The notes beneath the pieces were generated by a model that ran no database searches, was not told where the DNA came from, and was given only the letters and a program-made list of their open reading frames with translations. DNA of 64,000 bases from positions 35,139 through 99,138 of IMG/VR virus record IMGVR_UViG_3300043449_001175. One strand, given 5' to 3'. This document shows positions 6,610-15,845 of the stretch, in pieces (within the stretch, counting starts at the first letter, position 1; each line of letters starts with the position of its first letter). The position numbers and the translations under genes were made by a program. This DNA is from a virus.

Positions 6610-9345
6610 ATGATATCAAACGAAGAAATTAAAGCGTTCTTGGAAGGTGGCGACCCCGAACAATTCATTGTGTCCATAGAATTTGATTATGTGACAGACG
6701 CAATCTACAAAATTAAAGAAGTTCCTGGTCAAGGAAAATCAATTCAAAAAGACCATTTTATACCTTTTGCTTGGGTCGGTGACCTAAAAGGTTTGAATTT
6801 TTATCAAGGTTCCAAAGGCTTACAAAAAGAAGCCATGTCAAAACATAAGATTGTTATTGATAAGTTAGAAACCCACGACAATGAAAGATTAGAGAATGGT
6901 TTAACCTATATGGTTAAATGTCTTGGTGGATACCGTTCGTTGGTTCAATTTTTCCGTGATGGTGGTATAGACCCTTGGGGTGATAGAGCAAAAGACAAGT
7001 TTCTTATGTTACCTCCTGTAGAACAATATCTTATTCAGAAAGAAAAAAGACTATTCAAAGGATACGAAGAATACAATGACATAACCCGATTTGTATTTGA
7101 CTTAGAAACGACTTCACTTGAACCAAAGGATGGTCGTATATTCATGATTGGAATGAAAACAAACAAAGGGTTCCACGAGGTAATTGAATGTGCCACAGAG
7201 GAAACCGAAAAGTTAGGTTTGGTTAGATTCTTTGATGCAATTAACGAACTTAAACCATCTATCATTGGTGGATACAACTCATTTAACTTTGACTGGTTGT
7301 GGATTTTTGAACGAGCTAAAGCACTTGGATTGGACATTAAGAAGATAGCTAAGTCACTTAACCCACAACGCACCATATCACAGAAAGAACAAATGTTGAA
7401 GCTCGCCAATGAGGTAGAAAAATACCCACAGACATCAATGTGGGGATACAACATCATTGATATCTTACACTCAGTTCGTAGAGCCCAAGCGATTAACTCA
7501 AACATCAAGTCGGCGGGTTTGAAATACATAACCCAATACTTAGAAATTCAAGATGAAGACCGTGTATACATTGACCACACAGAAATTGGTCCTATGTATG
7601 CTAAAAAGGAAGATTATTGGTTAAATGTTAAAAACGGAAAATACAAAAAGGCTGATAATCCACAATTTGATGACTTAGATACTCGTTTTCCTGGTACATA
7701 TACCAAGACTACAGGTGATAAAATTGTAGAGCAGTACCTTGACGATGACTTAGATGAAACCCTACGTGTGGATGACGAGTTCAACCAAGGTTCGTTCCTT
7801 TTGGCATCGTTGGTTCCCACAACTTATGAGCGTGTAAGTACGATGGGTACGGCAACTTTGTGGAAGATGATTATGTTGGCTTGGTCTTATAAGTACAACT
7901 TGGCTATCCCAGCTAAACAAGATAAGACTGACTTTGTTGGTGGATTGTCTCGTTTGATTAAAGTTGGTTATTCTACATCTGTATTGAAATTGGACTTTAG
8001 TTCACTTTATCCATCTATTCAGTTGGTTCACAATGTATTCCCCGAGTGTGATGTAACAGGTGCGATGAAAGGATTGTTGGGTTACTTTAGAAGTTCTCGT
8101 ATTATGTATAAACAATTGGCTGAAGAGTTTGAAAAGAGTGACCCTAAGAAGTCAAAGTCATATGACCGTAAACAGTTACCGATTAAAATCTTTATTAACT
8201 CAATGTTTGGAGCGTTGTCAGCACCACAAGTATTTCATTGGGGTGATATGTACATGGGGGAACAAATTACTTGTACGGGTAGACAATACTTGCGTCAGAT
8301 GATTGGTTTCTTTATGAAACGTGGATACGAACCATTGGTAATGGATACGGATGGTGTGAACTTTTCATCACCATCAGATGTTCACGAACGTAAATACATT
8401 GGTCGTGGTTTAAATTGGAAGGTAGTGGAAGGTAAAGAATACGTTGGAGCGGCTGCGGATATTGCCGAATACAATGACATATTCATGAGAGGTGAAATGG
8501 CTTTGGATAATGATGGTGTATGGCCGGCATGTATTAACTTGGCTCGTAAGAACTATGCTTTGATGACTGACAAAGGTAAAATCAAATTGGTTGGTAATAC
8601 AATTAAGTCAAAGAAACTACCAGGTTATATTGAAGAGTTCTTGGATAAAGGAATTAAGATGTTACTTCAAGGTAAGGGTAAAGATTTCATTGAATATTAT
8701 TACGAATACCTACAGAAGATTTATGATATGAAAGTTCCTTTGGCTAAAATTGCCCAAAGAGCAAGAATTAAACATTCTTTGAGTGATTATAAATTCCGTT
8801 GTACTCAAAAAACAAAAGCGGGTTCATTGATGTCACGTCAAGCACATATGGAACTTGCAATTCACCATAACTTAAGTGTGAACTTGGGTGATGTGATTAC
8901 ATACGTAAATAATGGTCAAAGAGCATCTCACGGTGATGTGGTAAAAAAAGGTGATAGTTTGGTTTTGAATTGTTATTTGTTGGACCCTGCGGAATTGGAG
9001 GCAAATCCTGATTTAACAGGAAACTATAATGTGGCAAGAGCGATTGCTACTTTTAACAAACGTATCGACCCATTATTAGTAGTATTCAAAGATGAAGTTC
9101 GTGAAGCGTTAATTGTAAATGACCCTGAAAAACGTGGAATATTTACAACCGCCCAATGTGAACTAATTAATGGACATCCATTAGGTGAAGGTGACCAAGA
9201 TGATTTGAATGATGTATTAACAATTTCTGAACAAGAAATGTCTTATTGGGGAAAACGTGGATTGGAACCTTTTTATATCTACGAAAAAGCGGAAGAAGGT
9301 TGGGAAAATCAAATAATTGGGTTACCAAATCTTCAAACCATCTGA
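6610..9345 (+). CDS. 43: Family B DNA polymerase (T4 gp43 type)
   Basis: 911 residues, close to the 898 of T4 gp43. The 3'-5' exonuclease domain shows Exo I FDLETTS (D164, E166), Exo II GGYNSFNFDW and an Exo III-like YLDDDLDET. The polymerase domain shows motif A LKLDFSSLYPSIQL (D462), motif B KIFINSMFG (K526, N530) and motif C MDTDGVNF (D579, D581), so both catalytic centres appear intact. Replicates phage DNA with proofreading; would work with the gp32-like, helicase and UvsX proteins encoded at 36-41 kb. It sits alone on this strand between structural genes, behind the stem-loop leader at 6538-6600. Its 3' end overlaps the convergent gene by 24 bases. Confidence 0.97.
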   Translation: MISNEEIKAFLEGGDPEQFIVSIEFDYVTDAIYKIKEVPGQGKSIQKDHFIPFAWVGDLKGLNFYQGSKGLQKEAMSKHKIVIDKLETHDNERLENGLTYMVKCLGGYRSLVQFFRDGGIDPWGDRAKDKFLMLPPVEQYLIQKEKRLFKGYEEYNDITRFVFDLETTSLEPKDGRIFMIGMKTNKGFHEVIECATEETEKLGLVRFFDAINELKPSIIGGYNSFNFDWLWIFERAKALGLDIKKIAKSLNPQRTISQKEQMLKLANEVEKYPQTSMWGYNIIDILHSVRRAQAINSNIKSAGLKYITQYLEIQDEDRVYIDHTEIGPMYAKKEDYWLNVKNGKYKKADNPQFDDLDTRFPGTYTKTTGDKIVEQYLDDDLDETLRVDDEFNQGSFLLASLVPTTYERVSTMGTATLWKMIMLAWSYKYNLAIPAKQDKTDFVGGLSRLIKVGYSTSVLKLDFSSLYPSIQLVHNVFPECDVTGAMKGLLGYFRSSRIMYKQLAEEFEKSDPKKSKSYDRKQLPIKIFINSMFGALSAPQVFHWGDMYMGEQITCTGRQYLRQMIGFFMKRGYEPLVMDTDGVNFSSPSDVHERKYIGRGLNWKVVEGKEYVGAAADIAEYNDIFMRGEMALDNDGVWPACINLARKNYALMTDKGKIKLVGNTIKSKKLPGYIEEFLDKGIKMLLQGKGKDFIEYYYEYLQKIYDMKVPLAKIAQRARIKHSLSDYKFRCTQKTKAGSLMSRQAHMELAIHHNLSVNLGDVITYVNNGQRASHGDVVKKGDSLVLNCYLLDPAELEANPDLTGNYNVARAIATFNKRIDPLLVVFKDEVREALIVNDPEKRGIFTTAQCELINGHPLGEGDQDDLNDVLTISEQEMSYWGKRGLEPFYIYEKAEEGWENQIIGLPNLQTI

Positions 9346-9657
9346 AGATAAGATATACCAATATTGGTTAATAAAAACAAATTCGACACACGCACCTTTT
9401 TCAATTGTGATTTCATCCCACTCTTCATCAATAGAATTAATGTCGGGTATAATTAATACGTTTGTCATTGCTTTTATTTTAACTCTATCCGTTGTTAACG
9501 AATTTAATTTTAATATACAATTATCAATACCACGAATAACGATTGAATATTCTCCATTCGTGGTATATTGTGGTTCAGAAACAATGGCTAATTCAGAAGT
9601 TCTAATCTGAACACCATTTATGATTTTAATTGCGGGTATAGATTTAATTATTGGCAT
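9322..9657 (-). CDS. Hypothetical protein downstream of neck gene
   Basis: 111 residues from the ATG at 9657, which lies one base after the stop of the upstream gp13-like gene; an in-frame TTG at 9666 overlapping that gene is a less likely start. The protein is rich in Ile, Val and short beta-like stretches (EYSIVIRGIDNCILKL, WYILSSDGLKIW) and has no recognised motif. It looks like a small all-beta virion protein. Position after a neck gene suggests a structural or fibre-attachment role, but this is a guess. Its 3' end overlaps the polymerase gene's end. Confidence 0.6.
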   Translation of the reverse strand: MPIIKSIPAIKIINGVQIRTSELAIVSEPQYTTNGEYSIVIRGIDNCILKLNSLTTDRVKIKAMTNVLIIPDINSIDEEWDEITIEKGACVEFVFINQYWYILSSDGLKIW

Positions 9658-9658
9658 A

Positions 9659-10774
9659 TTATACAACAGTAATTGGTATTGGCATTGCTCTGTATTTTAA
9701 TTGTTTGTTTAAATTTTCAGCAATTGAGGCTTCTTTTTCCATTTGTTTTTCAGGACGAAGTCTTTCTAATCTTTCTTTTAATTCTGTGACTAACATTGTT
9801 TTTTCATCTTTTGACTCGGTAGCCAAAGATGTGTAGTCCATTTGTAGTTCACTGTCTGGTGTTTTTAAATTACCACTGAATTTACCCCTAACACGAGCTA
9901 AGGTCTCTTTACAGTATGCTGTGAACCATCTTCTAACCCATTGTTTTGCGGGGTCATTTAAATCAATCCAGTTCAATTCATCTAATGGAATATCTGAAGG
10001 TAATTTTACAATATCAGGGTTATCTTTAAGACATTGGTCTCTATCAGCATCAGTAGTATCATAATACCAATACCAAACACGACCTCTCATCAATTCACTA
10101 TCACCAAAGTCAAATCTTCCACCAGGTGTGTTATACAACATAACCGCTCTTTTTCCATCAGGAAGTGCCGTTACACGATAACTAACATCAGGTTGGATAA
10201 TTCTTCTTTTAAGGTTTAAATCTTGTTGTCTTGCTAATACGTCATAAGATGAGAACATGAAATATCCTCCACCGGCACCACCTTGAGCAAATCCACCAGG
10301 TCCACCAAGTCCACCATAACCACCAAGACTTTGCATTGACCAAGGGTCAAAGAATAAGTTGTTTTGTTCTGCTGGTGAATACCATAAAAGTTCGTTAATT
10401 TCACGACCTGCGGGTATTTCATATATTTGTACGTTTTGTTGTAGTTCAAAATAATCCTTTTTAAGAACCCAAGGACCTGAATTTTGAAGACCAACAATTT
10501 TAGAATAAGCGTAAGTGTATTGTGTTTCCCAATCAAGACTTCTTCTAATTAAAGCGTTCGCTACTGATTGGGTATCCAAATTCATACCATACAATGTTGT
10601 CCATTGTGATTCAATCAACCAATCATAAAGATATTGTGTATAGTCACCGATGGATAATTCAAGTAACGAATCCATCATTTCAAATTCCAATTCAACAGCC
10701 CTCAATGGAGCACCAAGTTGATTTAAAATTCTGTTATACAGTTTGGTTCTTTCTGGTTCAGCAATAACTACCAT
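9659..10774 (-). CDS. Neck protein, T4 gp13-like
   Basis: 371 residues. N-terminal half is helical with YDWLIESQWTTLYG, a central Gly-rich loop of about 25 residues (near residues 150-175), and a C-terminal portion with WVRRWFTAYCKETLARVRGKF followed by a charged helix. The last part matches the pattern conserved in gp13 neck proteins of T4-like phages, where a helix containing K-E-x-L-x-x-V/I-R-x-K precedes the terminal segment. gp13 and gp14 close the filled head and provide the tail docking site. A gp14-like gene lies at 14206 on the opposite strand, so the pair is split by strand. Family call rests on pattern memory; moderate certainty. Confidence 0.55.
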   Translation of the reverse strand: MVVIAEPERTKLYNRILNQLGAPLRAVELEFEMMDSLLELSIGDYTQYLYDWLIESQWTTLYGMNLDTQSVANALIRRSLDWETQYTYAYSKIVGLQNSGPWVLKKDYFELQQNVQIYEIPAGREINELLWYSPAEQNNLFFDPWSMQSLGGYGGLGGPGGFAQGGAGGGYFMFSSYDVLARQQDLNLKRRIIQPDVSYRVTALPDGKRAVMLYNTPGGRFDFGDSELMRGRVWYWYYDTTDADRDQCLKDNPDIVKLPSDIPLDELNWIDLNDPAKQWVRRWFTAYCKETLARVRGKFSGNLKTPDSELQMDYTSLATESKDEKTMLVTELKERLERLRPEKQMEKEASIAENLNKQLKYRAMPIPITVV

Positions 10775-10785
10775 AGTCTTTTATA

Positions 10786-10793
10786 TATAAATA
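10786..10793 (-). promoter_or_regulatory. TATTTAT-type motif before the gp13-like gene
   Basis: TATTTATA on the minus strand, 11 bases before the ATG at 10774, in the 27-base gap after the SOD gene. It shows that the motif follows gene orientation. Confidence 0.45.
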
Positions 10794-10801
10794 TCAAGTT
10801 A

Positions 10802-12346
10802 TTACAATTGATACAACTTGGCATCAATTGGAAAATAATAAACTCCGTCAATAATTTTTGTATTTGAGTTATCAAAGATTATCATATCATCCAAACGTTT
10901 CATAAAAATCATCCAATTTGTTTGATATTTTTTAACATTTGCGGTACCATCAACTTTATACATGTCATCACTTCTTGTTATATAACTGAATGGTTTTACT
11001 TGTGCAGTTTTTTCAACACCATCAACCATAATCTTAACATCCACACCCGTCATCATGTCTTCTTTGTTTCCAAGTTCACCAATACGAGTTACATTTTCAT
11101 CACCAAATTGTTTCTTAAGTTTTTCAACAACAGCATCTTCAGTTTTATTACCTTTGTCTGAAGTTACCCCCATCACACTCATAATTGTTTTAAATGTTTC
11201 TGACTCTAATGAAAAAACTCTAAACTTAACTTTGTTTAATGTTTTTAACATTCTTGCCATTTCATTGACTTGTTCTCTTTGTGTTTTATCTGAAAATATA
11301 ATTGGTTCTTCACCTATTTTTGTAAGATATTTGTTTAAATCTTTTTTCAAGACACAAAACGCACTGTAATTTGTATTCAAATAATTGATAACCGACCTAC
11401 CTTCACCTTCCAAATCATACACACCCGACATTTGTCCTTTAGCATATTCATCTTTGTTGTAAAATCTGTCAGCAAATGTTTCTTTTAAAATTTGCATTAT
11501 TGCATTTTTGTATAGATTAAGGACATCACGGTTTGTATTGAATAATAATTTTGATGCCATTTTGTCTTGAGTAGAACAAGGTTCACTCTTAACTCCTTCA
11601 GTTAAAAATTCTTTTGCGGTTGTAGATTCTTTTACCGTTTTGTCTAACTTTCTTGAAAGTTCAGATTCTACATAATCCCAATTCACAACTTTCCAAAAGT
11701 TTTTAATATATTCATCTCTTCTATTTCTATATCTTAGATAATATGCGTGTTCCCAAACATCTAACCCTAAAATTGGAAATCCGCCTTGGTCAACAACATC
11801 CATAAGTGGATTGTCTTGGTTGGCGGTTGTCATAATCTTTAATGTTCCTCTTTTTGTGAGAACTAACCAACACCAACCTGAACCAAATCTGTCTTTTGCT
11901 TGACCATCAAATTTCTTTTTAAAGTCAGATAAAGATGAAAAACTTTGATTGATTTTTTTGAGTGTTATTGGACCCGGTTTTGTTGTTTTTGGTGTTAACA
12001 TTTTCCAAAACAATTGGTGGTTGTAAGCACCACCCGCATTATTTCTGATGAACTTGTTGAAACTGTCAATTGTTTTAACAATTTCTTCTAAAGTCATATC
12101 CTCATCATCTTTTAATGCTCCATTTAATTTATCAACATAACCTTTGTAGTGTTTGTTGTAATGAACACTCATGGTTTCGGGGTCAATAAATTGTTTTAGT
12201 GCTGAATAAGAATAGGGTAATCTTTCTATCTTAATATTTTTGGCTTCTGTGACAACTTTTTGTACTTTTTGTTCTTGTTGTCTTTTAATTTCTTTTTTTT
12301 GTAAATCTTCTTCAATTACTTCAATCCTATTTTTAAGATTCTTCAT
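10802..12346 (-). CDS. Mn-type superoxide dismutase fused to a PD-(D/E)XK-like domain
   Basis: 514 residues. Residues 1-40 are a charged helix. Residues 42 to about 230 are a complete Fe/Mn superoxide dismutase: RLPYSYSALKQFIDPETM, metal ligands H62 (SVHYNKHY), H110 (YNHQLFW), D196 and H200 (LDVWEHAYYLRY). G106 and Q177 (ANQDNPL) are the residues that mark manganese rather than iron enzymes. Normal SODs end there at about 200 residues. Here about 280 more follow, including TEDAVVEKLKKQF (E403), GVDVKIM (D436) and AQVKPF (Q449, K451), which fit the acidic/D/(E,Q)xK active site of restriction-type nuclease folds. An LTE-G junction at 248-251 separates the halves. Minus-strand operon with the SNF2 and gp13-like genes. 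SOD call firm; nuclease call tentative. Confidence 0.85.
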   Translation of the reverse strand: MKNLKNRIEVIEEDLQKKEIKRQQEQKVQKVVTEAKNIKIERLPYSYSALKQFIDPETMSVHYNKHYKGYVDKLNGALKDDEDMTLEEIVKTIDSFNKFIRNNAGGAYNHQLFWKMLTPKTTKPGPITLKKINQSFSSLSDFKKKFDGQAKDRFGSGWCWLVLTKRGTLKIMTTANQDNPLMDVVDQGGFPILGLDVWEHAYYLRYRNRRDEYIKNFWKVVNWDYVESELSRKLDKTVKESTTAKEFLTEGVKSEPCSTQDKMASKLLFNTNRDVLNLYKNAIMQILKETFADRFYNKDEYAKGQMSGVYDLEGEGRSVINYLNTNYSAFCVLKKDLNKYLTKIGEEPIIFSDKTQREQVNEMARMLKTLNKVKFRVFSLESETFKTIMSVMGVTSDKGNKTEDAVVEKLKKQFGDENVTRIGELGNKEDMMTGVDVKIMVDGVEKTAQVKPFSYITRSDDMYKVDGTANVKKYQTNWMIFMKRLDDMIIFDNSNTKIIDGVYYFPIDAKLYQL

Positions 12347-12350
12347 AAGG

Positions 12351-12389
12351 TCGGCTTTTATTAATGTTTATTGATTATAAATAAGCCGA
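12351..12389 (-). promoter_or_regulatory. TATTTAT-type motif within a stem-loop leader of the SOD gene
   Basis: On the minus strand TATTTATA occupies 12383-12376, 29 bases before the ATG at 12346. It lies just inside a 7-bp stem: TCGGCTT (12351-12357, + strand) pairs with AAGCCGA (12383-12389). The stem could end the SNF2 transcript or fold in the SOD leader; no T-run follows it. Confidence 0.4.
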
Positions 12390-12396
12390 AGTTTGA

Positions 12397-14166
12397 TTAT
12401 CGCCTCCAATTATTTATAAGTTCCAAAATTTCTTGAACATAATCACCATTGTCCACCTTATCACCCATCACGGTTTCAAAGATGTCTTTCTTCTTTTTGA
12501 GTATGTCATAGATGATTCCTTCAACAGTATTGTCAAAAATTGGATAATAAACTAACACATTATTTTTTTGTCCATAACGGTAACTTCTATCCTCAGCTTG
12601 TGAGTGGTCGGATGGTAAAAATGATAAATCATTCATAACAACAGCTTCACCCGCAGTCAATGTGATACCAACACCCGCGGCTTTTATGTTTCCGACAAAC
12701 ACCATAACATCTTCTTCGTTTTGAAAACGGTCAACAGACATTTGTCTTTCTTTTTGTGACATTTGTCCATCAAGTCTAACTGCCTTTTTTCCAAAATGTT
12801 CCAATATCATCTCCAAAGTTTTGGTGAAGTTAGTAAAGACAATCACTTTCTTACCTTGTTCCACAATGTTCTCACAGATTTCAATTGTTGACGCAACTTT
12901 TTCTTCAGCAATCACCTGTCTTACTTTTGTAAGTTTGGTGAATTGAAGGGTTAAAGAGTCTGACTCTCCATTTTTATCGTACCAATCATAATATTCACCC
13001 ATTAAGGCTTCGTATTCTTTTGATTTAAGTCTTAAGTAAACGGGTGTGATAATTTTATCAGGTAAATCTAACACATTTTCCTTTAATCTTCTTAAAACTA
13101 AAGGTGAGGTTCGGTCTCTTAACTCTTCCAAGTTGGATGCTCCACTAACATTCCAAATTTTTCTTCTTCCTGCTTGGAATTGGAAACCATTACAATACCT
13201 TTTAACGTACGCCATCCAATTCTTGGCTACAGGACATTCAATCAAATTTAACAAATTGAAATAATTGATTGGTCTTGAAGTGATTGGTGTACCTGTTAAC
13301 AACCAAAGTCTATCGACATTGGATACAAAGTCGTTAATCAATTTAGTTCTTTGGGCTTGTTTGTTTTGAATGTAGTGTGCTTCATCAATAATCACCAAAT
13401 CAAACTTTGTTTTTAATAAAACAGAATCTGATTTCTTTTTTTCATCGTGAAAGTTTTTAATAATGTCATAGTTAATGATGATAAAATCACCATCTTCCCA
13501 TTTTTTACCCTCAATAATTGATGTTGGTCTATCTGAATAGTTTTCAATCTCACGTTGCCAGTTAATCTTCAAAGATGCTGGACAAATAATCAATACTTTC
13601 TTTGCTCCCGTTTCCAAAGCGGCAATAATAGTTGAAGTTGTTTTACCCAAACCCATGTCATCGGCAAGAATAAACTTTTTATTTTCAACCAACGATTTTA
13701 TGGCTTCTTTTTGATGTTCAAGTGGTGGACGGTGAGAATACTTTTCATAGTCAATCACCACATCCTTAACTTTATTGTCTTTTATCAAAGCAACCTTTGG
13801 AATCCAAAAGTCATACACTTGTTCTGATTCAAAGTATTTTCCCCAAATATGGTAGGCAGTATCTTTCTCAACCAAAAGTTTTTCAACATATACTTTTGTT
13901 GGAACAGATGAAAGTAATTTATCATTGGCAATTTTTTGTGCAAAGTATGAATCAAGTTCAACCCACTTTTTAGCAACTTTTGGTGCCGTTTCGTGATAAT
14001 TTATAATGTATTCTGCTTGAGCTCGGGTTGGATAAAACTTTTTATTATCAATTTGTTTTTGTCTTAAACGTATGATGTAATTATTGGCACCCTGATACCT
14101 CTCTAACAAATCAAGAGCTTTTCTTTCTAACACAGAGACATTATATGTGTTTTCAGTATTTTCCAA
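12397..14166 (-). CDS. SNF2-family DNA helicase/translocase
   Basis: 589 residues. The N-terminal 150 residues are family-variable. The two-lobed motor follows: motif I DDMGLGKT (about residue 168), Ia VLIICPASLKINW, II IIDEAHYIQN, III LWLLTGTPI, IV VIVFTNF, V AAGVGITLTAGEAVV, and VI QAEDRSYRYGQ. The arrangement matches SMARCAL1/RapA-like SNF2 enzymes rather than T4 UvsW. Such proteins translocate on duplex DNA and can anneal or regress forks, so this may fill the UvsW role in recombination and origin-to-fork switching. First gene of the minus-strand block, divergent from the neck genes with only 39 bases between starts. All ATPase motifs appear intact. Confidence 0.9.
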   Translation of the reverse strand: MENTENTYNVSVLERKALDLLERYQGANNYIIRLRQKQIDNKKFYPTRAQAEYIINYHETAPKVAKKWVELDSYFAQKIANDKLLSSVPTKVYVEKLLVEKDTAYHIWGKYFESEQVYDFWIPKVALIKDNKVKDVVIDYEKYSHRPPLEHQKEAIKSLVENKKFILADDMGLGKTTSTIIAALETGAKKVLIICPASLKINWQREIENYSDRPTSIIEGKKWEDGDFIIINYDIIKNFHDEKKKSDSVLLKTKFDLVIIDEAHYIQNKQAQRTKLINDFVSNVDRLWLLTGTPITSRPINYFNLLNLIECPVAKNWMAYVKRYCNGFQFQAGRRKIWNVSGASNLEELRDRTSPLVLRRLKENVLDLPDKIITPVYLRLKSKEYEALMGEYYDWYDKNGESDSLTLQFTKLTKVRQVIAEEKVASTIEICENIVEQGKKVIVFTNFTKTLEMILEHFGKKAVRLDGQMSQKERQMSVDRFQNEEDVMVFVGNIKAAGVGITLTAGEAVVMNDLSFLPSDHSQAEDRSYRYGQKNNVLVYYPIFDNTVEGIIYDILKKKKDIFETVMGDKVDNGDYVQEILELINNWRR

Positions 14167-14193
14167 TCTAACAAAAGATAATCAATTTCAGTA

Positions 14194-14200
14194 TATTTAT
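14194..14200 (+). promoter_or_regulatory. TATTTAT motif before the gp14-like gene
   Basis: Ends 5 bases before the ATG at 14206, within the 39-base divergent intergenic region shared with the SNF2 gene. The minus strand of this gap has no copy, so the helicase gene is likely controlled differently. Confidence 0.45.
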
Positions 14201-14205
14201 CAAGT

Positions 14206-14721
14206 ATGGCACAACAACTCGTTCCAATTACAAGATTAGGTAAATTTTTTGGTGGGGAAGATTTCTCATTAGACATTTCTATGGGTCGTGAATGGCTTGG
14301 TGGGGATATGAATTTTACCATTGTACTTTACAAGGTTGATAGAACAAAAACCCTTAATGATGATGTTTATGGTGAGGTACAACAAGACGGAATACAATTT
14401 TTAGCTCCCGTATCAATTAATGCTTATGTCAGGATTGAAGAAGCTGGAGCTCAATTTTTGGGTAGTAGTAAAATTATTCAAAATGAACCTGGTTTGTTAA
14501 AGTTTTCCGTTTATAAACAAGAACTCGCTGATTTACAAGTTGATATTGAATTGGGTGATTATGTAGGGTATTGGATTACTGAATCACAAGTTAGATATTA
14601 TTCAATAATGGATGCGGGTATTCCTGATTATGACAATAAACACACTTATGGTGGGTATAAAGGATTTTATTATTCATATACTGCAACACCTGTTAGTGAA
14701 AACGAATTTAGGGGTATATAA
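14206..14721 (+). CDS. Neck protein, gp14-like (tentative)
   Basis: 171 residues. The segment DDVYGEVQQDGIQFLAPVSI, then a beta-rich block with FSVYKQEL, then LGDYVGYWITESQVRYYSI, follows the order seen in T4 gp14 (a short xGED region, a strand block, and a GDLIYFP-like strand), though it is shorter than the 256-residue T4 protein. In T4, gp14 with gp13 forms the neck ring that joins head and tail. The stop overlaps the start of the next gene by one base (ATAATGG), so both are translationally coupled. The assignment leans on position before a gp15-like and sheath gene. Confidence 0.45.
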   Translation: MAQQLVPITRLGKFFGGEDFSLDISMGREWLGGDMNFTIVLYKVDRTKTLNDDVYGEVQQDGIQFLAPVSINAYVRIEEAGAQFLGSSKIIQNEPGLLKFSVYKQELADLQVDIELGDYVGYWITESQVRYYSIMDAGIPDYDNKHTYGGYKGFYYSYTATPVSENEFRGI

Positions 14722-15845
14722 TGGCATTACCAAGAAAACGAAAGGAAATTATTCCGACAATCAATCTTAAGCCCGAAAAAATTCTTTTGGCTCGTAGAGA
14801 ACAATTGCTTGAAGATATTAAGTATGATGGAACTTATTTGCCAAAGTCGTTAATGCACCCCGAGTTAGATAGGGGATTTTTAGATTTTGTTAAAGAAGAT
14901 TTACAAACAACGGTTGCTGGTAGTATAATACCAATGATTGATTTAATTATTACCACACAAAACTGGGCTCAATTTACAGAAACTTGGGACATTCAAGATT
15001 TGAATGGTAACCCAACACTGCCGTTTATTACTGTTGTTCGTCAACCTGAAGTTAAATACGGAAGCAATCCCGCCATTATTTACAACATTCCAAATAGAAA
15101 GGAATATTTTTACGCAGCCGTTCCATCTTGGAATGGAAACATCAAAGGTTTGGATATCTATAAAATTCCACAACCAGTTCCTGTTGATATTACCTACAAT
15201 GTTAAAATTGTTTGTAATAGAATGAGAGAGTTAAATGAGTTTAACAAAAATGTAATTCAAACTTTTGCATCAAGACAAGCCTACAGACAAATCAATGGTC
15301 ATTACATTCCAATTATTATGGGGAGTATTTCAGATGAGTCAGTTGTTGAAGTACAAAAAAGAAGATTTTATATTCAGAACTATGAATTCACAATGTTAGG
15401 GTTTTTATTGGATGAAGATGAGTTTGAAGTTGCCCCTGCGGTTTCTCGTGTGTTTAATACTTTTGAGGTGTCAGCACAAACATCAAGACCAAGAAGAAAA
15501 AAATATCCTGAAAATATTGATGAATATAATTTGGGTGTTTCCGTACCTAGTGGTTCAACACAAACTGATTTAATGGTTGATTATACTGGTGATTTTAATT
15601 TATTAACAAAAATAAATGTTACAAGTTTTGATGTCTACATAAGACCACAAGGACAATTAACATTTGATTATTATGGTAGTGACGTTTCATTAATACAAGT
15701 CAACACCAACGATACTTTAAGACTTGAGGTGACAAGTCGACCTAACGCCACATTACCTTCTACATTCAATTATGCAATTAAATTGTTTGGTGTAAATAGT
15801 GATGTTCCACCACCACCAAATTCAAACGCAAATCCACATTCATGA
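14721..15845 (+). CDS. Tail terminator / sheath stabiliser, gp15-like (tentative)
   Basis: 374 residues. The middle part (PVPVDITYNVKIVCNRM, then a helix NKNVIQTFASRQAYRQING, then YIQNYEFTMLGFLLDEDEF) follows the arrangement of gp15 tail-completion proteins, where a beta-alpha-beta core ends in a strand describing the tail-end ring. About 100 extra residues follow from 265 on, forming a separate beta domain ending PPPPNSNANPHS. gp15 caps the tail tube and sheath and contacts the neck. It is immediately upstream of the sheath gene, separated only by the short minus-strand regulator. Confidence 0.5.
   Translation: MALPRKRKEIIPTINLKPEKILLARREQLLEDIKYDGTYLPKSLMHPELDRGFLDFVKEDLQTTVAGSIIPMIDLIITTQNWAQFTETWDIQDLNGNPTLPFITVVRQPEVKYGSNPAIIYNIPNRKEYFYAAVPSWNGNIKGLDIYKIPQPVPVDITYNVKIVCNRMRELNEFNKNVIQTFASRQAYRQINGHYIPIIMGSISDESVVEVQKRRFYIQNYEFTMLGFLLDEDEFEVAPAVSRVFNTFEVSAQTSRPRRKKYPENIDEYNLGVSVPSGSTQTDLMVDYTGDFNLLTKINVTSFDVYIRPQGQLTFDYYGSDVSLIQVNTNDTLRLEVTSRPNATLPSTFNYAIKLFGVNSDVPPPPNSNANPHS

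Noticed and set aside
7035-7529. 164-codon minus-strand frame inside the polymerase gene
   Set aside because: Lies wholly within a conserved gene with intact exonuclease motifs; composition typical of an antisense shadow.
9658-9666. TTG start for the minus-strand gene ending at 9322
   Set aside because: It overlaps the previous stop; the ATG at 9657 directly after that stop is the better start.
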